Below are positions 1 to 11,839 of a stretch of DNA of 64,000 bases, in pieces. Each line of letters begins with the position of its first letter. Within the stretch, counting starts at the first letter, position 1. The stretch lies in NCBI GenBank assembly GCA_001599815.1, contig BCIA01000004.1, positions 3,498,082-3,562,081 on the forward strand. The letters are read 5' to 3'. The position numbers were made by a program, and so were the translations under genes. This stretch comes from Furcasterigmium furcatum (taxonomy: Eukaryota; Ascomycota; Sordariomycetes; Glomerellales; Plectosphaerellaceae). The notes under the pieces are model-generated. The model had not been told where the DNA came from. It searched no databases and saw only the letters and a program-made list of their open reading frames with translations.

Positions 1-354
1 TTCCAGATCTGGAGGAACTTCCTGAGCCGCCTCAAGGGGCTGGAGGGCAAGGCGGGCGAGGCGTCAGGGGTCGCTGATGCCCAGGGAAAGGTGCCGGTGC
101 AGGAGTCCATGGGGATCAATTTCGGCGAGATCGAGTGCTACATCGGCGAGCTGGCCAAATACGAGATGAACGGACGGCAGATCCGCAACGCCATCACGAC
201 GGCGCGGCAGCTGGCGGCGTTCAAGAAGGAGCAGATGTCGCTGAAGCATCTGAAGCATGTCATTGGGGTTTCGAACAAGTTCGACAAGTATCTCAAGGGA
301 GTGACGGACGGGCTGGGAGACGGCTGGGGGACGAAAGGGGGCGGGTACTCGTGA
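1..354 (+). CDS. AAA+ ATPase, C-terminal end (5' truncated by window)
   Basis: The frame is open from base 1 to the TGA at 352-354, so this is the 3' end of a gene starting outside the window. The visible 117 residues include NGRQIRNAITTARQLA, which resembles the sensor-2/lid region of fungal AAA+ ATPases of the 'ATPase family, various cellular activities' type. A basic helix (KKEQMSLKHLKHVIGVSNKF) and a glycine-rich tail follow. The Walker A and B motifs must lie upstream, so neither activity nor partners can be judged here. The next gene is on the same strand about 600 bp downstream. The family call rests on the lid motif alone. Confidence 0.72.
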   Translation, partial: FQIWRNFLSRLKGLEGKAGEASGVADAQGKVPVQESMGINFGEIECYIGELAKYEMNGRQIRNAITTARQLAAFKKEQMSLKHLKHVIGVSNKFDKYLKGVTDGLGDGWGTKGGGYS

Positions 355-951
355 GTGTCATATGTGCCATACGAGATGAGCGTACACAGCCTCTTATGAC
401 GATCCCAGTCGCTTTTGAGTTGAGAGCCCTGCTGCATCTGTCAGTTCGTCCAGGCTGATCTCGGTGCCCGGAGAAGACATGGAGAAAGACATGTGAAGCA
501 AAGATAAGGACCCCTTTTCAGGGGTAATTCCCTTATCAAGATTGGACGAACAGAAAAGGGGCACACGCCAAGTGGCGGGCTGGACCCTTTAGGCCGTTCC
601 AGGGTCCACCGGGGGGGCACACCGCCTTCACCGCTTCCCCTGAACAGACCCAAGCGCGACCGCTACAGGGGGCCGGCGCACCTTCACCCCAAAATCCCCA
701 ACGCCCGGAGCTGCTAGCTCAACCATCTGCCACGCACAATCCACATCCACCCACATCCACACGCCGCCCACAAGAACGAACGAGCCCGGAGCGCGCACAA
801 ACCAGCCGCCGCCGCCAGCCAGAGCCAGCCACCACCCCGGGCTGTTTCTTCGTCGAAGCGTGTCCACATCCTCTCGAGACAGCTTCATCCTTCCTTCTCC
901 CCCTTCTCTGCACCGCCAGAAAGGATCGATCCCCCCTCCCTGCTGCCCATC
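355..951. other. intergenic region; upstream of sphingolipid methyltransferase
   Basis: I see no gene here. From about 720 the plus strand becomes rich in C, with CCACATCC and CCGCC runs and CT-rich tracts just before the ATG at 952, as is usual for a fungal promoter and 5' leader. No clear TATA box was found. Confidence 0.6.
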
Positions 952-2665
952 ATGTCGACCGAGAAGCCTAACGGCGAGGAGCTCGAGGGAGATATCACCT
1001 TCATCAAGACACCGCCTGTCCAGCCCGCCAAGTTCGACACCGGCGTGGACTGCGGCGTCAAGGTCACCAACGTGAGCTCCCCTCCTTCCCTCTTCCCACC
1101 CATTGCCTGCCTGCCGGGACCAATTGGCCCCCGAAAACCAGCCCATCGAGAAACATCCGCTGACCGCCGCCATCTTCGCAGTCTCCCTCCATCCCCAACG
1201 CCCCCATCCCCGGCGAGGGCCCTGGCAATGAGTCCTTTTCCAACCCCACGCTCCTCGGCCTCCTCCTGGGCATCCCGACCTATGTCACCTGGAAGGTCGG
1301 CGGCGGCCTGAAGACGTGGCTCTTCTTCGTCGTCGTCCTCTTCTTCCCCATCCTCGTGCCCTTCTGGTGGGTGCACTCCAACTATGCGCCTCGCATCAAC
1401 GACAAGGCCCGCCTCCCCGGCCGCCCCGTCGAGCACTACATCACCTTCAAGAACGAGGCGGACAAGGCCCGGTGGAGCGGCCGCCACAAGATCCCCATGA
1501 ACACCTTCTACGAGATGTACCTCGACGGCGACGTCGACTTCAACGGCGACTGCCTCGAGGTCATGGAGTACCGCCACGACTGGTCCACCTTCAACTTCAC
1601 CTACGCCACCTTCCGCTTCATCATCTTCGGCTTCTTCAAGGACATCATGTTCCACACCCGCGCCCAGGACGAGGAGCAGATCCGCCCCAACTACGACCGC
1701 GGCAACGACCACTACGCCTGGTTCCTCGGCCCACGCATGATCTACACCTCCGGCCTCATCTCCGACCCCACCCGCGAGGAGACCCTCGAGGAACTCCAGG
1801 ACAACAAGCTGGCCGCCGTCATGGAGAAGATCGGTGTCCAGCCCGGCGACCGCCTCCTCGACATCGGCTGCGGCTGGGGCACCCTCGCCCGCTTCGCCAG
1901 CGTCAACTACGGCGCCCACGCCACCGGTGTCACCCTCGCCCACAACCAGGCCGCCTGGGGCAACGACGGCCTCCGCCGCCACGGCATCCCCGAGACCCAG
2001 TCCCGCATCCTCGTCAGCGACTACCGCGACATCCCCGCCGGCCAGAAGTTCGACAAGATCACCCAGCTCGAGATGGCCGAGCACGTCGGCATCAAGCGCC
2101 TCACCGGCTTCTTCCGCCAGTGCTACGACCTCCTCGAGGACGACGGCGTCATGTACGTCCAGCTCTCCGGCCTCCGCCGCGCCTGGCAGTACGAGGACTT
2201 CATCTGGGGCCTGTACCTCAACAAGTACATCTTCCCCGGCGCCGACGCCTCCACCCCGCTCGCCTACTACGTCAGCTGCCTCGAGTCCGCCGGCTGGGAG
2301 GTCAAGGGGTACGTTCTTCCCTCGTCTTGTCGCAAACATGTATCATACTGACTCCTCACAGCATCGACACCGTCGGCGTCCACTACTCCGCCACCCTCTG
2401 GCGCTGGTACCGCAACTGGATGGGCAACCACGACGCCATCATGGCCAAGTACGGCAAGCGCTGGTTCCGCATCTGGGAGCTCTTCCTGGCCTGGTCCACC
2501 ATCGCCTCCCGCCAGGGCAGCGCCACCTGCTTCCAGTTCGTTGTCGTCAAGAACCTCATCGCCACCCACCGCGTCGAGGGCATCCCCTCCCAGTTCGGCC
2601 TCTCGGGCGCCCTCGCCGCCGCCAAGGCCGCCGGCAGGGCCGTCCTGCCCGCCACCAAGTTCTAA
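952..2665 (+). CDS. sphingolipid C9-methyltransferase
   Basis: Three exons: 952-1071, 1182-2308 and 2362-2665, joined by GTGAGC..CAG and GTACGT..CAG introns that keep the frame, giving 516 residues. Residues about 62-105 form two membrane segments. A cyclopropane-fatty-acyl-phospholipid-synthase-type methyltransferase domain follows, with the SAM-binding motif LDIGCGWGTLA near residue 265. Length, membrane anchor and motifs match the fungal enzymes that use S-adenosylmethionine to methylate C9 of the 4,8-sphingadienine base of glucosylceramide in the ER. The product shapes membrane glucosylceramides and is needed for hyphal growth and virulence in several fungi. The start was chosen as the first ATG in frame with the domain. 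A plain cyclopropane synthase is less likely, because those lack the N-terminal membrane anchor. Confidence 0.92.
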
Positions 2666-3257
2666 AAGGTGCGCGGGCGCGCTCTCCTGGCCGCGCTGGG
2701 CGGTGAGCCCGGCGCGCTGCTGGGGGACGCACGACACGGGCCGAATAGGCCCGTGAAATCATCTAACGGCGCGTGCGCCATCCAGGGACGAGCCTGCTTG
2801 TCCAGACTCGTCCGATATGATTTGGAAGATATTCGTACGAGATGCAAGAGAGAGAGATACGTGTAGAGAATATTGGAGGCATCTAGCAAGGGTCTGCGGG
2901 CGACATCCATCGCCAGCGCCCAACCCGCGTTGAGAGAGGCCGAGTCTAGCGAGGAGAGGATCGTGGAGCTGAAAAAAGGTACGAATGGAGATGGCACGAT
3001 GACATTTAATGTACGCGAGAAAAAATCGTTTGGTTGAACGTTATGAAAAGAGCTAGACGTCCGCAGAAAAATCCCCATGGGGATCTTACGAAGAAAGTCG
3101 AACTATATACAACGCTTTGCCCTCGGTTGAGAACGTGTCTGCCCAGATAAATAAGACGGCGGGGGTATCCGGCCGAGTCCGCTGCCGCTGAAAATCCATT
3201 CCCGTTGTAGATATCCCATCGCAGATAACTAGATCGTCAAAAGGAACCCGGTCATCA
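2666..3257. other. convergent intergenic region
   Basis: This lies between the 3' ends of the methyltransferase (+) and the Zn2Cys6 gene (-). It is AT-richer than the flanking genes and contains only short chance reading frames. I see no repeat, RNA gene or clear polyadenylation signal that I would defend. Confidence 0.5.
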
Positions 3258-6200
3258 TCACGACCATCCGTTCCCGTTCCCGGTGTTCCCGGTGTTCATG
3301 TTCAGGAAGGCGTCGATCTCGCCCATCCCCTCCGTCTCGAGGGCGTTCATCAGCTCGAGCTGCTGCTCCTGGCTCAGGCTGCCCTGGCGCTCCGAGTTGT
3401 AGTTGACCTGCTGGCCGCCGAAGGGGACGAAGCCGAACTGGCCGAGGCCGAACGCGACGTTCGCGCCGGGCATGCCGGCGTATGCGTTTGCCTGCTGAGA
3501 TGAGTCGAATAGGCCGGTGTTGTTCATCGGGTTGAAAGAAAAGGGCGAGATGAAGGGCGGCGGTGGGGAGAACCAGTCGGTGATGCCATCTGCCACCGGC
3601 AAAGGCCTCTGAGGTACCGAGGTCTGCTGGTTTGCGGGCGGAACGACGAATGTCGGCCCTCGCTGGGGTGGTTGGGGCTGCGCCGGGCCCTTAGGCATCT
3701 GAGGCGTGTAGGTCATGGCTGGCGAGGTCTGTGGAATTGTCGGCGTCAAGGTGGAAGTCGATGATCCGGACGGGGGCGACATTGTCGACGCGGCACTTCC
3801 GGGTGTGGCCATGTTGTTGGGGAATACCGGGACCATCGACTCTGGGGGTGTTGGGAGGTGGTTCGCGGGGTTCTGACCTGGCGGTGAGATGGAGTTGATG
3901 TAGGGGGAAGGGATGATCGCCGGCGGCGTCGGGTCGTCCATTGGCGATTCAGGGGGGTATGTAGAGAAGCGGCGGCCTGTTTCATGAGAGGATGGGCTCT
4001 GGAAGATCGAGCCAGACCTAAACGTCGGCTGGGGAGGAGGGAAGCTGGAGTCGAAGCCGAAGTTATTCATGGACTCCGGGGTGGCATCGAACACGGTGCC
4101 AAATTGCGGTGCGTTGACCTTGAAAGACGGGGCTGTGCTGTTGGAATGCTCGGAGCCTTGCGGCGAATTGGTATCAAATATGGACGAGGGCGTGTTGAAG
4201 TGACTCGAAGACGCACCCGTTGGCGTATTGCCGGCGTCGTAGACCTGCAGACATGCCTTGATGAGAAGGGAGTAGAGGTGCGACGCCGACTCTGCGCCCG
4301 GCCATCTCTGTGTGCAGGTGGGCTGCTCGATGATGTCCAGGGCACACTGCACGAGCTCGTCCACCTCATCCCTGGGATGCGCCCTCCTGATGTCAGCGTA
4401 GGACGTCGTCCACAGGACGGTGTTGATCGACATGAAGAGGGTGAGCAAGAAGACCCAGGTGACGTCGACAGCCCCCTGCTTCATCTGTCGATCGGAAAGC
4501 TTGATGATGTATTCGGCACCCTCGTAGCAGATGGCGGCGGCTCGTGCAGACGGCTTCGGGACCTGCGGTGACGGCCGATGGAGGAGGATCCGCATCTGGT
4601 GCGCACGACCTTTGAACCTATTCTTCAGGTTAGTTCTGATCAAGAACATGGGGTGGAAGCGGACTTACCAAGGCTCACACCACGCGGGATCCTGGGGGGA
4701 CTGCTCGAGCCACTCCTGGATCTTGCCCTCCATCTGGGCGAACCAGGGATGAGTCTCATTCCGCGGTTCTGAGCGCTTCTTCTCATACAGCTGCCGCTTA
4801 ATCTCGGCCTGGAGCAGTCTCATCTTGTAGAAATGGATGGCCACCAATTTCCTCGGACTCGGTTGGTTCGAGAGAATGCCCTCTTCGGTGATATACTCGT
4901 CCTCGACATTGGCGAAGGGCTGGACGTCCATAAAGTCGTCGCTCTTGGAAAGACCGTTAGGGCGTCCCATGGACTGGGCGAGGCCGAACTCCATGGTGCC
5001 AACCACATGCGAGAGGCGGCGACGCAGATCCAGGGTGAGAGGGTCGACCAGGCCCATGGAATAACCAGATGAGATGGTCTTCTCATCGGTGAGACCTTCT
5101 GCTTGGCAAATCTTGACCGCGAGGCCGACGATGTAGTAAATGGCCACACGGGTCGGCGTCAATAGAGAGTACTGGCCGATGAGCGACAGGCACTGCAGGG
5201 TCTTCAGATCCTTGGACCGGACGACGGCCTCGAAGTATTCCATAGCCGCCAGGTAGTAGCTGTCGGCAAGACCCGCGTACTGGATAGAGAACTTCTGGAG
5301 GCTGATCGCCAGGACCATTCGCACGATGAAGTTCTTGTAGGGATCCGGGTCGTTGTCCCTGACATCTTTGAGATCCTTCTGGAATTGGACCTCATGCAGC
5401 GTGGGCCAGAAGATCTGGGCTGAAGAGCAGCATTAGCACGCTATCAAGTAAGGGAAGGCCAGCCAAATAGGGGGGTCGGCTTACATCTTTGGATGAACAC
5501 GTCAACCAGCCTGCTGCACATTTCCTCGCTCGGAAGGCCCTTGGCGGGGTGGGCGCTGGTTATGGGATAGCTCTTCTTGCGCAGGCTGGGCTTGGACATG
5601 ACGATGGACTGCATGCGCGTCTGTCGTCGCGCGCGAACCTCGGGGATCAGCTCTGAGATGCGCTTGGAGTCCGTAAACTTCTTGGCCTGCTCGACGAGGA
5701 TGCGCGTCATGGCGATGCCGCTGCTGGGGCCAAGATAGCGGGGTGTCTCGTCGGAGACGGACAGTCGGACCAGGCCTCCCGGCCTGACGACATCCTCGTT
5801 GGAGCGCGGCCGGTCATTGTCCTCGTCGGTCAGCAGGTTGAGCTCGTTCTCGAGCTCCCGGACCTTGCTCTGCAGGTGGACGACGTAGTTGCGACCGATC
5901 TTGCGGCCCTTGGTGGCATCGTAGTACTCGCAGACGGAGCCGGAGCGCTCACACGGCAAGCAGCGGGGCAGGGTAGGGTCGCATCTGGTCTTCCTCTACA
6001 AGTTGCGCATGTGGTCAGTACCGGGCGCTGTCCTCTTATCGATCGTCACGTGAGGCGGCGGCGACGGGCTTACCTGGCGGCAGCGACAGCAGGCTGTCAG
6101 GGTATGGGCGATGCGAGCCGGGTGGGAGGCATCGTCGCCATCGTCCGGGCTGTCCTGCGGCGACTGCTGGCGGGGGAGCCGGGCGACGTACTGAGGCACC

Positions 6201-6265
6201 GGGTGCGGTCGTTGAGGGGGTGCGTAGGTGTTGTAGCCCTGACGGTAGGCATTGGCGGCGTCCAT
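3258..6265 (-). CDS. Zn2Cys6 fungal-specific transcription factor
   Basis: Four exons on the minus strand: 6265-6074, 5995-5485, 5419-4669 and 4617-3258, with introns of 78, 65 and 51 nt, give 937 residues. The zinc cluster is split by intron 1. The spliced sequence has cysteines in C-x2-C-x6-C-x6-C-x2-C-x6-C spacing starting at ACCRCRQRKTRC (residues about 58-86). A linker and a short coiled coil (VVHLQSKVRELENELNLL) follow, as in Gal4-type dimers. The middle (about 200-560) resembles the fungal-specific regulatory domain. The last about 300 residues are Pro/Ser/Thr/Gln-rich and likely disordered or activating. The start MDAANAY at 6265 is the ATG from which exon 1 splices cleanly; the frame is also open upstream to 6682, so a longer N-terminus is possible. 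The regulated pathway is unknown. It is divergent from another Zn2Cys6 gene at 8395. Confidence 0.85.
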
Positions 6266-8394
6266 GGGCTCTGGGAGGAGGGGCGCAAGGCCCTGAGGTT
6301 GGAGGGCGGTATGTCGGCTGCTTGGCGCTCCGGGTCGAGGATCAGGAAAGGCACGGGAATGACAGCTACTGATCAGGCGCGCGGCGAAATTGGAGTCGCA
6401 GCGGCGTCTTGCTCGCGAAGGGTTTCGGTCGACTCGGTTCTGCTCGACTGTCACGGGAGAGGGGTTGGTCGTGGCCGCGGAGTCACAGGGCACATTGTCT
6501 GGTGGCCGTGTCGCGGGGAGCAGTAAGTACGTCGGTGGACGGAGACGTGCAGGTCGAGGCAATCCGAGGTGTTGGAGCGAGTTGGAGGTCGAGGTTAGTC
6601 GAGGTCCGTAGGATAGATGGAGACGGGAATAGGACTGGGACAAAAAAGGCGGCGCGGCGACTGAGGACAGGCCTTCTCCCAATGCGCTTCAGCAGTTGGC
6701 GGGGCCGGGAAACTCGAATGGCATTTCGCTGCGCGCGCGCTGTTAGTCGAGGTCGTCAGGGATCTTCTCGAGGGGGGGAACGTTAGGACATGGGGAAGCT
6801 GAAGGCCGTGCCAGGCCCCGAGGAGAAACGGTGCCAGCGGGATGGCAGACGCGAATCCCGTGACGTACACAGTACGAGGACTGGATCTGACTGGAGTCAG
6901 CTTCGCTTTCCATGTTAGTGCAGTGGGGAAACGCACGCAACGGAACAGTGGGGATGCTAACAACCGAGCCAGGGTTTCATTTGGCTGGAATGGCGTTCGG
7001 GGCGGAAAGCTTCCTTTCCATTTCGTCAGGCTTTCCCTTTTTCTCTCGAGAGAGACAAGACAGCAGAAACAGACAGGTTTGGCGAGCCCGGGGACGACTC
7101 AGAGCACAATTGAGAAGTGATATCCGGTCGCAATGTTAGCCGCACTCTGCCACTATCACCTGCAAGCTGAGAGACACTGTCCACGCTGCGCCAGATAAGC
7201 TTCTATCAAATGGACGGACGGGCGGCGCGGGTGTGGCATGATTTGTTGATCGCCCGCAAAAGAAGAAATGAGACAGCCGCATGAGAAAACCTCGTTTGCC
7301 TCGGTACCGTCCACACCTACTTTTCCCCTCGCGGATCAATGCAGAAGGAGGCAAGAATGGCATCCCGCAGCACCAGCAGCAGCGGATATCGTTCCACGCT
7401 TCGCCACGACCGAGAGGCACCAAGGCCCCTTAGTGTCGAGGGCTGCATGCTCTGCATGCGTCTTCACGTGAAGATCCGTCGCGGGCTGACAACAAGAGTC
7501 GCTTCTCCTTTTCCATGCTGCTTCTCTGCATCCAAGCTGCAGCGGTCGTTGCCGAAGCGTCCAGCCCGCCCAGCCGCCAGCCTCATTACCCCTGTTTTGG
7601 TCTGGACTGGCGCCCCTGCCTCGATACCCTGGCAGACCCCCATTAGTGCCAACTCCCCGCCAGGTTGCATCATTCCGCACTGGGCTAGGCGCACCTTATC
7701 GTCGATCCCCCGCTCGCTCGCCTCCAAGCCCGAGCCCGATCGTGGACCTGACTGATTACATTACCTGGTGCTCGACTGACGCGACAGACACGGGAGACGC
7801 TACTTGACAGACCAATTGCAACCTGATGACACTGCGCGCAAGTCCTGTGTGAAACGGCTCGCTCATCCTCTGAACCGAACATCGCCGCCTTGCCCTGGCC
7901 CGCCCAGCGCCCTCGCCGGCCTCACCCTCGCTCGTAAACGTCATCCGGACCCTCGGAGCCCGGCCTCTCGGTGCAGAAATTGCCACCCGTGCCTCGACCA
8001 CGAGCCCCCGGCGACGCCCCAGCCTGTCAAACAGCACGCTGCCTGTCAGCAGTGAAGCCTTGGGAGGTGCCATCCTGCGCCCTTGGTCTGAAGGAAGCCC
8101 CGTGTGACCTCCAGGACCATCTCGATCATCGGTTCATTCATGACGATAGCCTCGACCGGGCAGCTCATTCATAACCAACGGAAGCTCAGGGCCACTCGGA
8201 TCTCTTCAACAGAATCCGCCTTACTGCGGCCGATCCTGATTCTCCCTGGAACCAGCGCATGGCCTGACCGACCGTCTCCGTGCCATACCTCGCCCTCGTC
8301 ACAAGTCACCTTATGCTAGACCGCGCCGTCTCATCTCACCTCTCAGACACGTCCCTCACCTGTCTGTCGGCTTGAACGCCGCCACTGTCTTCCG
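6266..8394. promoter_or_regulatory. 2.1 kb shared upstream region between two divergent Zn2Cys6 genes
   Basis: No supported gene lies in this stretch. Several 60-140-codon frames are open on both strands, but none has protein-like composition or splice continuity. The length is large for this gene-dense window and probably includes long 5' leaders for both regulators. A CT-rich stretch precedes the ATG at 8395. Confidence 0.45.
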
Positions 8395-10724
8395 ATGCCG
8401 AGATCTAGCTTCTCGGATAATCCCCTCTTGAGGGTCTCCCGCCCTGTCTCGGCTTGTTCGAGATGTGAGTCCCCGTCACGTGCCCCCTCCATCTGCTGCC
8501 CCAGCTCCTGGATGCTAATCCATGTCACTGTGCAGGTCGCGCTGCCAAGGTGAAGGTGTGTAGTCCCTGTCCATGTCATCTGTGTTCTCCGGGCGCATTT
8601 TCTGACCCGGCTCCAGTGTGATGGTAAATTACCAGCGTGTACCGCCTGTGAAAAGGCAGGTCGGGAAAGCGAATGCTCCAGCGCCAACGACCAGTTTGCG
8701 CGAGGAAAGGAGAGGAGGTACGCTCTCGATGCATGGCGGGCTGCCCGGACACTCACTAATACCGCCTTCTTAGCTATGTTGCCGCGCTGGAATTGAGGAT
8801 AGAAAAGCTCGAGAGGCGGCTAGAGTTTGCCAGATCCCGAAAAGCATCTGTCCATCTGCACGGCCCCGACGAGCTCCCCGCTCAGCATGACCGAAAGGAT
8901 TCACTCGCGAAGATCCGGGCGGCCATCCACAGAAAGGCTGCCAGGAAGAGGGAAGACTCAGACATCAACTCCCTCATCTCCGACTTCGGCTTCCTGTAAG
9001 ACGCCTCGCCCTGCTCTCTGCCTCTCTAGATCCCACTAACCCCAGCCCAGGTCCGTTGATGCCACCTCGAGAGACTTCGAGCCGGATGTCAATAACATGA
9101 CATTTGGCAAATTTGTGCTGGCCGCTTCTTCCAATGACGATGTCCCAGAATCTCACAGCGAGGCTCTGCCACCGCGAAATGAGGCCCTCGGCGTGGTCCA
9201 GTATTACATGACCAACGTCTACTCGCTCATGCCATGCTTCTCGCAAACAAAGCTCTTCACCGTTCTCGACGATCTGTACCGGCAAGATGACCGCCAAATC
9301 GAAGAGGCCGACTACTGGCTCGTCTACATGGTTCTGGCCATCGGCCACGTATCCCAGAGCAGAAGCAGGAATGACGACCACTACAAAAAGGCCGTCGACT
9401 TCGTGGCACGAGCCCTGCCCTTCGCAGACGGAGCTCTGGCGCCTGGCTATCCCACACAGATCCAGTCGCTCATCCTCTTCACTCAGTACTCTAAGTTGGA
9501 TCCGGCACATTTCGACAGCTGGTACCTGATCGGCTTCGCATGCCGCGCCGTCGTCGACCTTGGCTTCCACCAGGAGCCCTCGATGCGTTACATCACCGAT
9601 GCCGCAGTTCTCAACATGAGAAAGTGTATTTTCTACTGCGTTTACTCTCTTGACAGGTTTGTTTCCCCGTCAACATTACCTTCCGGCCACCGTACTGACC
9701 TGCCGTCAGATCTATCAGCATGGCCCATGCGCGGGCGTTCTCGTTCCCCGACGACTCCATCGATGTCTCGTTCCCAACGAGCTCACCTGGCCGAAGAAGC
9801 TCTACGACCCGAAAGGAGTCCATGATCCCCCATGCCGGCCTGCTCCTCGGCCCGTCAGACGCCGACCCGGCTCTCTCCCTCTTCGAGCTCCGCCGCAAGC
9901 AATCCCACTGGTATCAGACCCTGTTCCAGTCTCAGCCCACCCCGTTCGACGGCGCCGTCACCTTCATCTGGCAGATGTGCCAGCAGATGCGCGAGTGGAG
10001 CGAGTCCCTCCCCTCGAACCTCCCGGCCCCCATCCGGGAGCTCTTCGACCTCGAGCTGCGCTACTCCTACGTCTACTGCCTGGCGCCCTCACCGCGCGCC
10101 CCCCAGCTCACCGACTACACCCGCACCCTCATCCTCGAGCACGTCGTCGCCTACATGACAACCATCCACGGCGCCACCCACCGCCCCGACCCCACGACCG
10201 TCGGCTTCTTCACCTACCACGACGCCCTCAAGGTCTACTTCCTCGCGACCCAGCTCGTCACCGTCCTCAACGACGACTGCGAGGCCCTCCTCGCCGGCGT
10301 CATCCCCCAGGTCCCCTACACCCGCCCGGGCTCCATCTCCGCCCCGCCCCTCCCGCGCCGCCAGCTCCCCGCCCAGGACAACATCACCCGCTCCCTGCGC
10401 TGCCTCGACCAGGCCATCGAGGTCCTCCATCAGTACGGCCAGCGGTGGGAGAACGCCCTCAAGCTACGCGAGTCGCTCGAGGCCATGTCCGCGGACACCC
10501 GCACCTGGCTCGAGACGAGGCAGCACATGATCCAGCAGCAGCAGCAACAACAACAACAATCCCCGCCGCAGTCGAGGCAGCAGTTCCCCATGGCGCCGCC
10601 GCCGGCTCAGGCGCAGCCGCAGATGACCAGGAGCCCGCCGCAGCCGGGGGCTGGACAGGGGATGCCAATGCTGCAGGGAGGCATGCCTGGGCAGATGGGG
10701 ACGCAGTACCAGTGGTACCAGTGA
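8395..10724 (+). CDS. Zn2Cys6 fungal-specific transcription factor with glutamine-rich tail
   Basis: Six exons: 8395-8464, 8536-8555, 8617-8717, 8774-8995, 9051-9656 and 9710-10724, giving 677 residues. Exon 2 is only 20 nt long. Introns 1 and 2 both interrupt the zinc cluster, which reads ACSRCRAAKVKC then CDGKLPACTAC, with a final gap of eight residues before the sixth cysteine (residues about 22-50). A short coiled coil (LRIEKLERRLEFARSRK) follows. The fungal-specific regulatory domain starts near residue 150 (NEALGVVQYYMTNVYSLMP) and contains the usual LGFHQEPS-like helix. The C-terminus has a run of nine glutamines and Pro/Gln/Gly/Met-rich low complexity. The targets are unknown. The next gene downstream, beyond a repeat array, is a cellulase, but no functional link is shown. 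Confidence 0.88.
10531..10560 (+). repeat. CAG/CAA trinucleotide repeat encoding polyglutamine
   Basis: A short run of CAG followed by CAA codons encodes nine glutamines in the C-terminal tail of the Zn2Cys6 protein. It is a likely site of length variation. Confidence 0.8.
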
Positions 10725-11839
10725 GGCATTTCGTCGTCACGGTCGGTGTTGCTGCGAAGGCAGGTTGTTGGAATGGCCTGCCTTTAATGATTTGGACGGT
10801 CGGTTTTTGGCATTACATTGCGCGGCGGTTCCCTCGCATCTTGAGGGGTTTTCTTGGCTAATATGAGCCTCATGAGTTTTACTTCCGGGAACGGGGGTCG
10901 TGCTTGGACAACGAAGCCATGTCACTGGCGAGATAGATGCACATCACGAGGCGGAAGGGATACTATTAGGGGAAACGTGTGCTAGGTGTATTGGCATGCT
11001 AGCTAGGTACCCCAAGGAATGACTGCCGTCAGAGCGGTGGCGACCACACCTGGAACTCTCCACGTTGACCACATAACTGAAAGTGATTCTGTTCAACGTC
11101 CCCCAGAAGCCGTGAGGCTGGAAAGATCGCTTGCGCGACCTGGAATGGTTGAAGGCTTGCGCCTGTCAAGGAAAGAATGGCTTTCGCCGTTCAAGAACTG
11201 AGTAATAGTGGCTCGCGCCATTCAAGTAATAGTGCCTTTCGGCGTTGTGGTTGAGGTGATTGAGAGGTTTGAGAGCCTGAGAGGTGTTGGTTGAGAGGGT
11301 GGGCATATTCGGTCATGCCCTAGACCATTCTGGACGTCGTCGTCTCCTTTGTAACGCGCAAGCAGGTTTGAGGTACGCCGTGATTGTTCCAGCTGGTTTG
11401 AGATCATTGTGAGAGAGGTGGCTGAGAGCTGTGCGCGGGGTCTTTTTACGTCTGGACCATCATGTGGCATGATGGTCCCCGTCCTTGCAATACCCCGGAC
11501 CATGCAAGGTGGGGCTTGAGCAGCCGGCGCGATGCGCCCTTCTGTCCTTCCCCAGGGTTGTGTGTTGTTTTGGGTTGTTTTGGGTTGGGTTGAGTTGATG
11601 TGTGATGTCGTGAGGAGGAAGATCGGAAAAGTCTGGACGAGAGTGTCGGAACAGTGTCTATGACAAGGTCCAGTGTGATGAGTTCCCTTCGGTAATCTAG
11701 TGGCGAGTAAAATGTCAGCCCATACACTTGATGACGCCCATCCAGGCATGGACTTACCGAGGAATTGACACAGAGGGTCGTCGATCGAAACACCCTGGCC
11801 CAACTTGGACGAGGGACGAGATGCGTTTGCCCAAGGAAG
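10725..11839. other. gene-poor stretch, left of the module array
   Basis: I see no supported coding region. It includes G/T-rich stretches (11560-11640) with short direct repeats of the form TTGTTTTGGG, and CAAG/TTGA-rich sequence resembling the edge of the module array that follows. Confidence 0.4.
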
